From Psoroptes ovis (Eukaryota; Arthropoda; Arachnida; Sarcoptiformes; Psoroptidae): 64,000 nucleotides of DNA. Shown here piece after piece: positions 1 to 11,120 of this stretch (positions are counted from its first letter, which is position 1; the number at the start of each line of letters is the position of its first letter). The DNA is taken from positions 64,501-128,500 of the forward strand of contig PQWQ01000007.1 of the NCBI GenBank assembly GCA_002943765.1, written 5' to 3'. The translations under genes and the position numbers were made by a program. The notes below the pieces were generated by a model, which was not told where the DNA came from, did not search any database, and worked only from the letters and a program-made list of their open reading frames with translations.

Positions 1-1110
1 AAAACAAAAATAAGATCCATCCAAATAATTCCAATTTTCCCAAATTGAAAATAGCAGTCCACCACCATAAACATAACCAGCAAGTATTAAAAGACAAAGT
101 GTTATTGGTACATGAACACGATTTTCTTGTTTCATTTTCATCATTGATGACCGTATAATGCTCATTGTGGCTGGATCATATTGAGAATCAATATTACTGA
201 CCAAATTTTCACCGATTGTTGTTGAAAACTGACCGCCATTACTGAAATCAAGATCAATCATTAATAATTTAAATTCAAAATGACAGAAACTTACCTGTAT
301 GCGCCAGATGGTGCCGATACAGCTCTTTGTAATAATAAACGATTTCTTCGTTTGATTGCTGATAGATTGGCTGCGGCCGATAGTGTTGTTGCCGCTGTGG
401 ATGATGATGATGAGGTCGATGATTGTTTACAACAAATACCACCATAAACATAACGAAATGATTTGGCTAAAATATCACCAATATTTGTCAAATACAATAA
501 CATTAATGGTATACCAATGATTGCATATAGAATGGTCATCAATTTGCCTTTATCTGTTCGTGGACTAATATTTCCATAACCGATTGTTGATATCACTGTT
601 AAACTGAATAAAAATGCACCGGAAAATGACCATTTTTCCCTTACTTCACTTTTCTGTCCTTCATATCCATCTTTTATGGATTTCAATAAATCACGTTGAA
701 ATAATTTAATTTCATCATTTACTTGTCTATTCCATTTATCGAAATATAATATATTCGTATTATATGCTTTAGTTTGGAAAAAAGTGGATTAATTTAAATC
801 AAATAATCAATAAATAATACTTACTTATATTCCATAAATTTGAAATTGTTCGATTACGTAATTCATTCACTTGTTTTACAGTCTGCACTTCGAATGGTGA
901 TTCGATTGCTTGAAACATGAATGCACCTCCAACTGAATAAGCGACGACCAGTACACAAAGACCAACATTTGATAATAAAAATGCGAAAAACTTTCGGCAA
1001 CAAATTCGACATTTAGATGAACGATTCGATTTCTTCTTGCTGGAACTTTTCCTTGTGGCAGATGATGATGTTTTTGCTGATGCATTTCCAATCAAAATAT
1101 TATTATTCAT
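1..1110 (-). CDS. Two-pore-domain potassium channel, copy 1 (3' part beyond window)
   Basis: A K2P leak channel of the plasma membrane. Three exons are visible on the minus strand: 1110-825, 766-295 and 241-1. Junction phases are 1 and 2, and the gene runs off the left edge (333 codons seen). Exon 1 has a basic, Ser-rich N-terminus and membrane segment M1 (about residues 43-66). The extracellular cap helix region follows, with the Asn-Arg-Thr glycosylation sequon. Exon 2 holds pore loop P1 with the canonical filter TIGYGN, then M2 ending in NIGDILAKSF. After a short cytoplasmic linker, exon 3 encodes M3 (VPITLCLLILAGYVYGGG) and the start of pore 2 (YLDGSYFCF). The stretch SPRTDKGKL after the filter resembles the TRESK/Sandman/TWK-18 type of K2P. 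The start is the first ATG of exon 1. It lies 370 bp downstream of a paralogue on the same strand, so the pair looks like a tandem duplication. Family is certain, orthology is not. Confidence 0.93.
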
Positions 1111-1479
1111 TATTCATTGAATTCGAATGAATGATGCTGATTCCACATAATAATCGATTCGATTTATTAAATAAAAACCATTTTTACTCAGAAAAACACC
1201 GAGAGAAAATAATAATTGGATCATTTCCAACAAAAAATAAAGCATACATAATAACCGATTTCTTAAGAATAACATTTTTCTTAGCTTATTCAATATGATG
1301 AACTCGAATAGTATGAGGTTGCCCGAAAAGTTTTTGCCGATTATATCGTAGGAAATTACGAGAAAATCGGCTAGAACTTATCGGACAATCTAATAATGAA
1401 TGTTGTCGATTTTGTCCGATGTATATCACACAATGCATCATTTGAATTAATATTTATTTATTTGGGCTGCTGCTTCAAA
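1111..1479. other. Spacer between the two K2P genes
   Basis: A 369-bp AT-rich spacer between the stop of copy 2 and the start of copy 1, both on the minus strand. It must hold the promoter of copy 1 and the 3' end of copy 2. The only clear structure is a family A hairpin element near 1314-1393. Confidence 0.6.
1314..1393. mobile_element. Family A hairpin element, copy A1
   Basis: About 80 bp. The left arm starts GAGGTTGCCCGAAAAG and the right arm ends CGGACAATCTAA. The core holds a second inverted pair, GCCGATTATATCG and GAAAATCGGC. Lies in the K2P spacer. Confidence 0.8.
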
Positions 1480-4400
1480 TCAAACATCAATATCTTCATT
1501 GATTTGAAATTTTAATTGCTGTTGAAATGTTGTTGATGTTGTACTGTTTGTATTGGTATTATTTGTCGTTGTAGCATGATTATGATGATGTTGATGATGA
1601 TGATTCATCAATTTTAATGAATTTTCATCTTTTATTATTAAATCATTGCTGATATCATTATCGATGTCATCATTTAAATTATTATTATTATCATCGATTT
1701 GTTGTCGATGTTTAAGATGTCTTAGCTGGATTTTATAGGCAACATTCTTGAATTTATATGCTAATTGTTCATATACTTTATTCGTTTATGAAATTTCAAG
1801 TAATTGACAAAAGAAAAAAAACGGAAATTATCATTAGTACTGTTAATAATAATGCTAATGTTCAACATATTTAATTTTGCCCAAAATCATATTTTGTTGA
1901 GTGTTTTTTTACATTACAGGGTTTCAAGTTTTGATTTGCAGTTTTGAAATTAATTTTCATAGTTTTGAAATTGAATTTCGTAATTTTACCATTCAAAATT
2001 GCATTCAAAACTACGAAATTCAACTTGAAAAGCACGAAAATCAATTTTAAAATTACGAATTAAAACTTGAATTGAATCCCTGTAATGCAATTATTTGAGA
2101 ATTTATTTAAATACATTTTTTGTTACGATAATAACATTTATTCAATTATATGAATGATATAACTTACTTATATTGAAACTCATTGCAATTAATGTCATAC
2201 CACCAAGTATGTAAATGATAATTATGATAATACGTTTTTTTGATTCTTGATAATTGTTATTTTTATGATATTCGCTCCTTGTTGTAGCTGATGATGATGA
2301 TGATGATAATGTTTTCTCTGGCAGTATATCACCAAAACCAATGGTACTAATATTGCAGAGAGAATATTAGAGCAAATATTAGATTGAATTATTATGTAAA
2401 TTATGTCTATTCTAGTGTAGACACTTTCAATCTTTTTATAAAGAAAAACTCTAAGATAATCACCTTAATGTAACGAAACAAAAATAAGCACCATCAAGCA
2501 ACGGTAATCCATCCCAAATATGAAATAATATGCTACCTGCCATTATGTAAATTGTGATTAGCAAGAAACAAAAATAAAATGGAACATTTTCCATCGATGA
2601 CGATGATGTTGCGGTAGCTGTTTGACTGTTGTTATTCATTATGATGCCATAATCATTATGACATTCATCATGACCACAGCCATCATTAAAACCATAATTT
2701 GATGAATCAGATTGATGTAGTTTATGATATAAATGATGATGATAATGATGCGAATGATGATGATGCGGATGATGATGACGGGAAGCATCATAATCTAATT
2801 TATTATTTACCATTCTACTGGCATGTTGTGGTTGTCCATGATGATTTTGATAAAATGATTCAGCGTTGAATGATGGTGATGAACCTTCACACGGATTAGC
2901 AGCTGGAAATGTAGGAAATTTAGTATTATCACATATATTTACATCTAAAACTGATGTGGATGAATCATCTAATTTGACTGCTGTTGTTGGTCTATTGTTG
3001 TTATTATCATTACTATTTGTAGTGGTATTATCAATTAAATCACATGAACATATCATTCGATTATCATTATTATTGAATTGCATCGGAGCATCATTTTCAT
3101 TCGTTAATAATGGTTGTGGTGGTGCGTAAACAATCGAATTTAATTGAGCAGAATAATTTTTAATTTTATTGCCAATATTATTCATATCTAATGTCGGTAA
3201 TAGCAGATTATCACTTTGATTATTGATCAATGTAGTCATATGTTGCTGATGATAATTCGAATCATTCGAATGATGATGATGTGTTGCTGAATGATCTTGA
3301 TTAGGTGGTGTTCGATGATCATGTGGATGAATATGATGATGATGATGATGAATACGTTGTGAATTATCAGCATTCAATGATGATGGTGATGATAAATCAT
3401 AACCATTGCCGTTACAATGACAACAAAATTGATATAAATATTTAAGACAACGACCTAATAGATTACCGATGGTTGATAAAAATAATAACATCATTGGTAT
3501 ACCAAATAATGCATATATAATTGTTGTTAATTTTCCTTCAATTGTCAATGGACGATTTGCATATCCTGATTGGAACGAAAAATGAACACTTTACAAGGCT
3601 ATAGATTCGGGAATAAAAAATGCTCACCAATAGTGGTTATTATCGATATACTATACATCCATGAATCAATGAATGACCATCTAGAATAATAATAATTATT
3701 ATTTAAATTTGTTGATAACAATTCTCGATCCTTATCGTCGTCATTATTATTATCATTGGAATTCGAATCATCATCATTATTATTATCGAGAAGTACAGCA
3801 TCATTATTTGAATCATCAATCGATGATTGGATTTGAATCATAGGCAAATAACCATCTTTCAATGAATCAATTAATGAGCGTTGAAATTGTTCAATTTCTT
3901 TAATTGCCATCGTTGTCCAATTTTCTTTGTATAAAACATTCAGTTTATATGTTTCAATCCATAAACGATTAACTGTTTCATTGCGTATACGTTCAATTAG
4001 CCGATTTCGTTCAATCGTATTTGGTTCTATAATTGTCAAAATATATTACACAAACACATTAAAATTAAAACAATTCCATTCTCTGTCTTTAGTGTAATCA
4101 TTATTGTTTGAAATCATTCTATTTGTTCCCATGAAAATTTATCCAAAAAAACTCATTATTTTTGTGTTTTTTTTCACTGAATATCATTAAAACAATTCAC
4201 AGGGTTTAAAGTTTTTATTCGTAGTTTTGAAATTGATTTTCGTAATTTTACGGTTCGAAATTGCATTCAAAACTACGAAAATTAACTTGAAAACTATAAA
4301 AATTAATTTCAAAACTCTGAATTAAAACTTGAAAACCCTGTAATAAAACCAAAAAAAAAAAAAATTAGCATCATATATTATTTATAAATGGTGTAAACAT

Positions 4401-5357
4401 GTAATAATAACACTAATAATAATAATCAACTATAAATTTTAAAGAATTTTTTGTCATTATTATTATTATTATAATTTGTATACTCTAATTTCGATTGTGA
4501 TTTCATTTCAGTTTCATTTTTTTAAGTTTTCAAGTAATAAACTATTAGATTGTCCAGAAAGTTTTTGCCGATTGTATCGTAGAAAATCATTGGAAAATCG
4601 ACAAAAACTTTCCGGACAACCTAAAGAATTTTTTTTAGTACTCCATATTTTAATAATGCTCAAAGCAATAACACAGTAATTTCTCATCAAAATTCTTTCA
4701 AATAATAAATAAATAAATGGACATTAATTCTTGTATATGCACTGTGAATGGACAACAACAAATTCACAAAATATCTAAAAACCTAGAACAAAGGTAAATC
4801 TATATCCATAAATGGATCCATAAAGATATTAGATCCAGCAAGATATTAAATGATTCGTAAAATTTTCAATTTTTTGAATTGAATTTTACATTGTTTTTTG
4901 GGGCAAATATGAAAAATGATACTTTGAAAAAAAATAATGGCAAAAAACTTCAAAATGTACTTCTCATACCTTCAAAATGTTGAAATAAAAATGCACCGAT
5001 CAATGTATAGATGAATACCAATAATGCGAGGCCAATATGTGTGAATGTAAAGGTAAATATTTTGAAACAAACATTACATTGTTTGTTGCTCCACCACACC
5101 ACACTACTTATTTTACCTTTATCATTTTTACGATTATTACTACGACGATGATCATTGTCATTTGATGAATTCTTTTTGATTAATAATTTTTGTTTTTGAA
5201 ATTGATTACAATCCGTCAATTGCTGTAAATCATTATTATTATTATTAACAGCAGCTGCACTGAAATTAATTATTTTATCATTTTTATTATTACAGTTTTT
5301 AATTGACTTATATGTTGTCGTTGATTGGTGCAGTCTATTATCACTATTGTTTTCCAT
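1480..5357 (-). CDS. Two-pore-domain potassium channel, copy 2, with atypical first pore
   Basis: A complete K2P subunit of 787 aa. Exons are 5357-4970, 4026-3628, 3565-2464, 2346-2168 and 1775-1480; all phases agree. Exon 1 has a polar N-terminus and M1. Exon 2 has the cap region, aligning with copy 1 (RNETVNRLW against RNRTISNLW, and FQRSLIDSLKDGY against FQRDLLKSIKDGY). An extra Asn/Asp-rich stretch of about 50 residues precedes P1. The P1 filter, split by intron 2, reads TIGYAN where copy 1 has TIGYGN, and the following loop is one residue shorter. M2 (YALFGIPMMLLFLSTIGN) is followed by an unusually long His/Asn-rich cytoplasmic linker of over 200 residues. M3 and P2 (DGAYFCF, then TIGFGD after intron 3) are canonical, and M4 is IIIIIIYILGGMTLIAMSF. 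Introns 1 and 4 carry inserted hairpin elements. Membership of the K2P family is certain. Ion selectivity cannot be predicted from the altered filter. Confidence 0.92.
1915..2084. mobile_element. Family B foldback element, copy B1
   Basis: About 170 bp, starting TACAGGGTTTCAAG and ending near AATCCCTGTA. The two halves are imperfect reverse complements built from short motifs of the type AGTTTTGAAATT and TACGAAATTCAA. It lies in the last intron of K2P copy 2. Confidence 0.8.
4199..4342. mobile_element. Family B foldback element, copy B2
   Basis: About 145 bp, from ACAGGGTTTAAAG to AAAACCCTGTA, with the same nested inverted motifs as the other B copies. Lies in intron 1 of K2P copy 2. Confidence 0.8.
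4545..4624. mobile_element. Family A hairpin element, copy A2
   Basis: Starts TTAGATTGTCCAGAAAG and ends TTTCCGGACAACCTAA. Lies in intron 1 of K2P copy 2, about 200 bp from a B element. Confidence 0.82.
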
Positions 5358-6335
5358 ATCTGTTTACTGCTGATGCTGATGATATTGATGATGATTATTT
5401 AAATATGACTTAACACATTCATATCATTCATATCATACTGTTCATATCCTGGTTGAATTAATGAACTAAGAAAAGTTTCGCTTTTGTTTTCGCCTTTATC
5501 CATAATTGACTTATAATTATTATTTTGAGGCAGGAAAAGATTTCGTTTACTTAATTAATTAATTTATGTTTCATTCGAATTGATCGAAGAATTCTGAATG
5601 AAATGAATGATGAATGAATTGAACATGTAATTTGAGAGCGGCAGGAAAAAACAGTAACAATAAGTAGGGGAACAAATATCACAAATCACATTTTTGAAAA
5701 TTTGATTCAATTTGATTCGATTATTTTCAAGAACATTTTCTTAAGATGAATCTCTGTGCATACAAAAGTCATAATTCTGCTGCTGATTGTTCAATCAAAT
5801 AATACGAAATTATTAAATTTTCGATGAAAAAAAATGATGAAAAATAAAGAAATACTTTGATTACTTTGATTATTTAGTCATATTTTGTGTAATAATCAAA
5901 ATAACTGAAAATAATCAACTCAAATGAACTCAACTGAAACAAACAAACAAACACTTTTTTAATTCTTAATTTTAAAGATGAATGATTTGATAAATTTTTT
6001 CACTCAGTTTTTCACTTTGTTCACATTCGATGATGTTGAATGATGTTCAAAAATGAAGTAAATTTACTTATTTGTTGGCTTGGCGAATGCGTTTTGGGTC
6101 GATTTTGGTAATTATTTTTGGATCAAAAGTTGCTCCAACTAAATGAATAATTTTTTGCTTTCTGGATGCATATATGCAAAGCACACACACAAAGAAAACA
6201 TCGTCATGAGAGAATATTCCGCATCAGCATTTCTGATGGTTTCTGATTGCAGGGAATCTATTCTTTATTTAAAATACGAAATAATAACTTAGTTAAACCA
6301 AACACATTTGCCTATTATTAATCTATTCAGAAATA

Positions 6336-6413
6336 TAAGATTGTCCGATAAGTTCTTGCCGATTTTCCCATAATTCCCTACGATATAATCGGCAAAAATT
6401 TTTCGGACAACCG
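6336..6413. mobile_element. Family A hairpin element, copy A3
   Basis: Starts TAAGATTGTCCGATAAG and ends TTTTTCGGACAACC. The core is in the opposite orientation to A1 (TACGATATAATCGGC on the right side). Confidence 0.8.
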
Positions 6414-7183
6414 GAATATATAGATGATCAATTTATTGAATGAATATCTTCTATATGATGATAACAACAACAATGTCTGCTTTGCCCAATCAAGGATTTA
6501 CACGCCGCCTTTTAACAAATGATCTTATTGGGTAGCGGAATTTGTTCCAATTGGATTTAGAAGAGCAGGAGCATTAGTCTTTTAGCAATTTTTCAAACAT
6601 CTCAAACATATCTCCCAAGTACATTGGCCCTTGTGCTTCACCATACATTCTTGATGTTTGTGTGAATGCCATCACCGACAAAAACCAACACCCACAAATG
6701 AAATATGGATGAAGAAATTTTCTATTTTTTTTCGCAACAAAAAATAAGGTCAATGTTTCAAAAAAGAAGAATTTTTCAGAGAGAAATTTAAAATTCATAC
6801 TTTGAACAACAAAAAGAAAAAGAAAAGAAAACAATTTGAATTTTTCATTTTTCTTAAAATACAAAATAACTAAAATTTAAGGGTGAAATATATTTCTAAA
6901 ATCAAACAAAGCAAAGAAAAATAATAAGAAGTTCACTTCACAAATGAGTTCATCATTTTTTTGTTCGGCTGAATTCTCATTAAAATTTTTCATTCATTGT
7001 TCGATTTTTCAATTTTGGAGCAAAAAATAAAATGATGAAGAAGATCAGCATGGAAAATTGTGAAAATCGGTCCATTTTTTTAAAGGAAAGCAAACATCAA
7101 ACACCAAAGAACACAAACGAATGAATGATTATTTATCCAAACAAACCGAACCAAATAGTGTAATGAACAAGCAAACAAATTAA

Positions 7184-7209
7184 ACAAAAAAAAAAAAAAA
7201 AAAAAAAAT
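7184..7209. repeat. Poly-A tract next to element A4
   Basis: An almost unbroken run of A directly before the left end of family A copy A4. It may be a chance homopolymer or the tail of an older insertion. Confidence 0.7.
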
Positions 7210-7210
7210 A

Positions 7211-7290
7211 TTGGGTTGTTCGATAAATTCTTGCCGATTTTCGAATGATTTTCTACGATGAAATCGGCAAAAACTTTCCGGGCAACCTAA
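7211..7290. mobile_element. Family A hairpin element, copy A4
   Basis: Starts TTGGGTTGTTCGATAAATTC and ends CTTTCCGGGCAACCTAA; core in the reversed orientation (CTACGATGAAATCGGC). Confidence 0.8.
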
Positions 7291-7799
7291 TAAAACGACA
7301 AATGCAGACATTTCACAGATTGCAAGAAGTTTATTAAGACATTTTTGCAGAATCAAAATATTTCAAATGAGAAACAATGGTGTACCCCCGATCAACTAAA
7401 CTAAGCAAAAAAGACTATTGTTCTACTAAGATTCATTCACTGTGATATTTGTCTGATTGTAAATCAATTATTTAATGAAAAATATACACACAAACAAATC
7501 AAATAAAATGAAATATTTACTTTTATTTAAGAATTCCATTTAGTGATCGAAAGTAGAATTGCTTAGTAGAAAATATGAGAATGTAAATAAATATATGACC
7601 AAATTCATAGAGGATCGATATATTTTAATCCATGATAATGATATTGAACTATCCGTTTTTCTATTTATTTTACTCTATATCAAATGTTTGAATCAAATTA
7701 CTGAAATTAAATTCAAATATCAATTAAAAATGTTGTTTTGAAAAATTGAAAATTATTAAAATTCCATTTTTCAAATTGAAAATGATGATTTTTCATAAT

Positions 7800-7881
7800 A
7801 TTAGGTCGTCCGGAAAGTTTTTGCCGATTATATCATAGGAAATAATGAGAAAATCGGCAAGAACTTATTCGACAACTCAAT
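7800..7881. mobile_element. Family A hairpin element, copy A5
   Basis: Starts TTAGGTCGTCCGGAAAG and ends ACTTATTCGACAACTCAA. Lies 380 bp downstream of the NBR1-like stop codon. Confidence 0.8.
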
Positions 7882-8259
7882 AAAATTATTTGGGCCATTT
7901 TCAAAAAAATTGAAAATTATTAAAATTCAAATAAATCATTAAGAATGACAATCACATCAGCGTTTTTGAGAAAAATGAAGCGAATTTTCAATTTTTTCAA
8001 GAATAAATAAAAAACAAATTAAAATAAAGCCTCCGGATACAAATAGTGATAATGAGACATTCCACCAAATCAAGTGTTTGTTTGTTTATTATTCAAAATT
8101 AATTTTATTAAATTAATAATTCAAATTTCAAAAAGGCAAAAAACAAAGCCAAATAACTAATTGTAATATTATATCAATGACAATTTCGATATTTTGAAAA
8201 TGCAAAATAAAACGATTTGACATGAATTTTAATTGATTCATAGAGTTAAATTACACACT

Positions 8260-10005
8260 TCAAAGATGTTTGTGTCTTCGGTGTGCTCGGGCAAATTTAC
8301 GAATATCCCTTTCGGTTGATGATGACTGGTGTTGTTGTTGTTGTCGATCAATGGTATTGTTGATTCGATGATTCAACACTGTGGCCAATGACTTTGAAGC
8401 TAAAGAAAGATTTTTTTGCATCATACGATTTGCTACATCAATCATTACGGATGTAACTGGAAATTGTATTTGCGGGAATTGTTGTTCGAATAATTTGGCC
8501 GATTCTGGTTGCTTACGTTTACTTTCATTCATTTTATTCATATTTGATATAGAAGCTGATGATTTTGATGATTTAAATGTCGATCCAGATGATTTCGATG
8601 CTTTTTTCGGCTGGTTTTCCTTGTTTTCACCATTATTTTTTAATGAATCATTTTGCTTTTCCTCAGATTTTTGTCTGTCGAATGATGAAAATAATTTCGG
8701 TGCTACATTTTCTCGGGACTGTTGCTTGTTGTGCTCATCATCATCATTCAATTGCTTTACTTTGATTTCATCATTATTTTCATTTTTTTGATTATTATTG
8801 TTTCGAGCAGACTTTTCGGCTTCATAATTCGATTTATTATTATTATTATCGTTATTATTACTCTTAATGAATGGAATCGATAAATCAAAACAATCTGGGT
8901 ATGGAATTGAAATATCATTCGAATCGTAATAATTTTGACTTTTATTTTCATTTTCAGCAGCTAAAACACTACATTCATTAGTGCCAGTGCTTTCATTCGT
9001 GACAATTACTTTATTATTATTATTATTTTGATCATTTCGATGAATGCTCGATGGTACACCTTTGACACGCATTCGGATTGTTTGCCCAAAATATTCGTGA
9101 TTATCATTGATTTCATTGGTATCATCACTGCCATTATTTGGACTGCAACAAAAACGCCAAATACTATAGAAAATTTTCTCTTCATTCAAGTTGCTAGGTA
9201 TCATAAAATCAATTTTGAGGTCAAATTTTTCACCAACTTTCAATGCTGAAATTTGTATTGATCCATTTTCGACATTTAATGGTTCAATATTTGAATCAAT
9301 ACATATCAATCTGGTATCGGATGGCCAATCAAAATCTCCATTATTACCAATATGCCATATTTTCGAAAATTTAGTTCCTGATTCATATTTTTCAATGATA
9401 CAATCATCATTGTTTTTGCTACTGTTACAATCATCATCAATGTTGATCAGATTATGTTTCAATTCTTCAATTGCTTCGATTAGCTTTTTTCGAAAGATTT
9501 CAAATGCATCATAATGTTTCGATTTATCAATGGAATCAGCTGTTTTGGTTGATTGTTTACGTGGTTTAATTTTAATAAAATCAAATGGATGAATTTGTTC
9601 ACTGTTTTCTTCACATTTTTCACACAATACCACGCTATGACAATGTGAACAAATGTAATGATTTTGATTGGATGTTGGCGTTTGTTTACAATTGAAACAT
9701 ATTCGAATGTTTGACGAGGAATTCGATTTCAACTCAATCTGTTTCGGCAATAGTTCCAAATTGAATTTATATTGATTCAATAAATCAATTATTTGTTTCA
9801 ATGTCAAATTGTTCATCAATGAATTCATAATTATCGAGCAAAGATTTAAATTTTTCTTTAAATTGTTGTTGTCTTTGATCTTTGTTGATCTTCGAAATGT
9901 TTGCTGCTCATCATTATTATTATTGCCATGACAATTAGTGTTAGCGACATCAATACAATAATTATCAATTATTGATATCAGATCAGATATCATTGAAAAT
10001 ATCAT
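8260..10005 (-). CDS. ZZ zinc-finger and FW-domain protein, NBR1-like
   Basis: An intronless gene of 581 aa, starting at an ATG. A Cys-rich ZZ-type finger spans about residues 102-147, with pairs CFNC, CSHC and CEKC and a following His. An NBR1-type FW (four-tryptophan) domain spans about residues 205-315, recognisable from KIWHIGNNGDFDWP, the acidic and hydrophobic strands and IWRFCC. In animals the ZZ plus FW pair is characteristic of NBR1, the selective-autophagy cargo receptor. The N-terminal 100 residues show no PB1 domain I can recognise. The C-terminal 250 residues are Asn/Ser/Lys-rich, and no UBA domain is obvious. An NBR1 relative acting in the cytoplasm is the best call; a divergent FW protein of the ILRUN type is less likely because of the ZZ finger. 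Cargo and LC3 binding are inference only. Confidence 0.75.
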   Translation of the reverse strand: MIFSMISDLISIIDNYCIDVANTNCHGNNNNDEQQTFRRSTKIKDNNNLKKNLNLCSIIMNSLMNNLTLKQIIDLLNQYKFNLELLPKQIELKSNSSSNIRICFNCKQTPTSNQNHYICSHCHSVVLCEKCEENSEQIHPFDFIKIKPRKQSTKTADSIDKSKHYDAFEIFRKKLIEAIEELKHNLINIDDDCNSSKNNDDCIIEKYESGTKFSKIWHIGNNGDFDWPSDTRLICIDSNIEPLNVENGSIQISALKVGEKFDLKIDFMIPSNLNEEKIFYSIWRFCCSPNNGSDDTNEINDNHEYFGQTIRMRVKGVPSSIHRNDQNNNNNKVIVTNESTGTNECSVLAAENENKSQNYYDSNDISIPYPDCFDLSIPFIKSNNNDNNNNKSNYEAEKSARNNNNQKNENNDEIKVKQLNDDDEHNKQQSRENVAPKLFSSFDRQKSEEKQNDSLKNNGENKENQPKKASKSSGSTFKSSKSSASISNMNKMNESKRKQPESAKLFEQQFPQIQFPVTSVMIDVANRMMQKNLSLASKSLATVLNHRINNTIDRQQQQHQSSSTERDIRKFARAHRRHKHL

Positions 10006-11038
10006 CGTTTATTTATTTGGACTTGAATCAGCTTGATTCATTCAACATCAAACAAAACAAATGCAAAATGTTTGTTTACCAAATTTGCAATTAACTCAAT
10101 AAGCAATAATGCAATCAAAATAAACAATTGAAAAATATTCAAAATATTTCAAATATCACTGCCATCTTTCAATGATTAAATGTGATTATTTTACATAAAA
10201 AATTATCATCATCACCACCTTACGGCCATTCATTCATCTGTCATTAGTTTTGCAGCAAGAAGAATTAGCAAAATTACTGTGCCCTAAGACATTTTGGCAG
10301 GAAAAATTCATTCGCAAAAGTTTTTTAATCGAAAATAATTTAAAATCTTTGTATTTTCTTCACTCAAAATTCGAGAATTCAAATGATTATTCAAAGTCAT
10401 CATTAAATGTAAAGTTTGAGCCCAGCCATTAAGTCAAATCAAGTCAAATAGTCAGTTCAAATGTCAAACATGATGAAAGAATCATGTTTCAACAAATGTG
10501 CCAACCATTTTTTGAAAAATAAGACAAAATTACAATGAAAATCATTAGTCAAATCTTACAAAGCTTTGGTCATTTACCGAAAAAACTCATCAAAAAACAT
10601 ATGTTTGTAATACAATTTCACTTCAAAATCTAAGAACCTAAAAAACAAAAAATTCAAAAATTTCTTCATTCAGATCTTTAAGATCTTTGTGTTTTAATCA
10701 ACTTTGTTCAATGTTGTTTGCAGCACCAATCTCGAATTACATTCGATTTTTTCGAATGAAGTAAATTGAATTTACTCATTTTCTTAATTGAGAATACACC
10801 AATACAAATCTTGTTTTTTTCATTAAGATTTTCGTGTTTTTCTTAAATGAATTTCTTCAGTAGAATTCAGCATAATAATGGAATGGCCTCTCGCCAAAAT
10901 GTTCAAGGTAACAGGAAGTATTATTATTTTCTTAGATTTTTGCTCATTTTTAATAATGATTCTATTGATTAATTCGAATGTATTTAAATTTGATAAATCA
11001 AAATAATTTTAAAACATTTCAATGAATATTCAAGCATG

Positions 11039-11120
11039 TTAGGCAGCTCCGGTAAGTTTTTGCTGATTATATCGTAGAAAATAATTAGAAAAATCGGCAA
11101 AAACTTTTCGGACAACCAAA
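11039..11120. mobile_element. Family A hairpin element, copy A6
   Basis: Starts TTAGGCAGCTCCGGTAAG and ends CTTTTCGGACAACC; standard core ATTATATCGTAGAAAATAAT. The left terminus has mutated. Confidence 0.75.

Larger units (their letters stand above)
5358..8259. other. Intergenic region with three family A elements
   Basis: About 2.9 kb between the start of K2P copy 2 and the 3' end of the NBR1-like gene. It should hold the K2P promoter. I see no convincing coding exon: open frames at 6574-6864 (minus) and 7559-7741 (plus) are low-complexity AT translation. Three family A elements (A3, A4, A5) and a poly-A run near 7184-7209 are the only structured sequences. Confidence 0.6.

Noticed and set aside
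6473..6577. A GC-richer patch starting with ATG and continuing beyond one in-frame stop
   Set aside because: It could be the remains of a coding sequence, but no family is recognisable in about 35 codons.
6574..6864. Minus-strand frame rich in Phe and Lys
   Set aside because: Low-complexity AT translation, no homology pattern, no splice partners.
8381..9514. Several plus-strand open frames opposite the NBR1-like gene
   Set aside because: Shadows of the minus-strand coding sequence, which has clear ZZ and FW domains.
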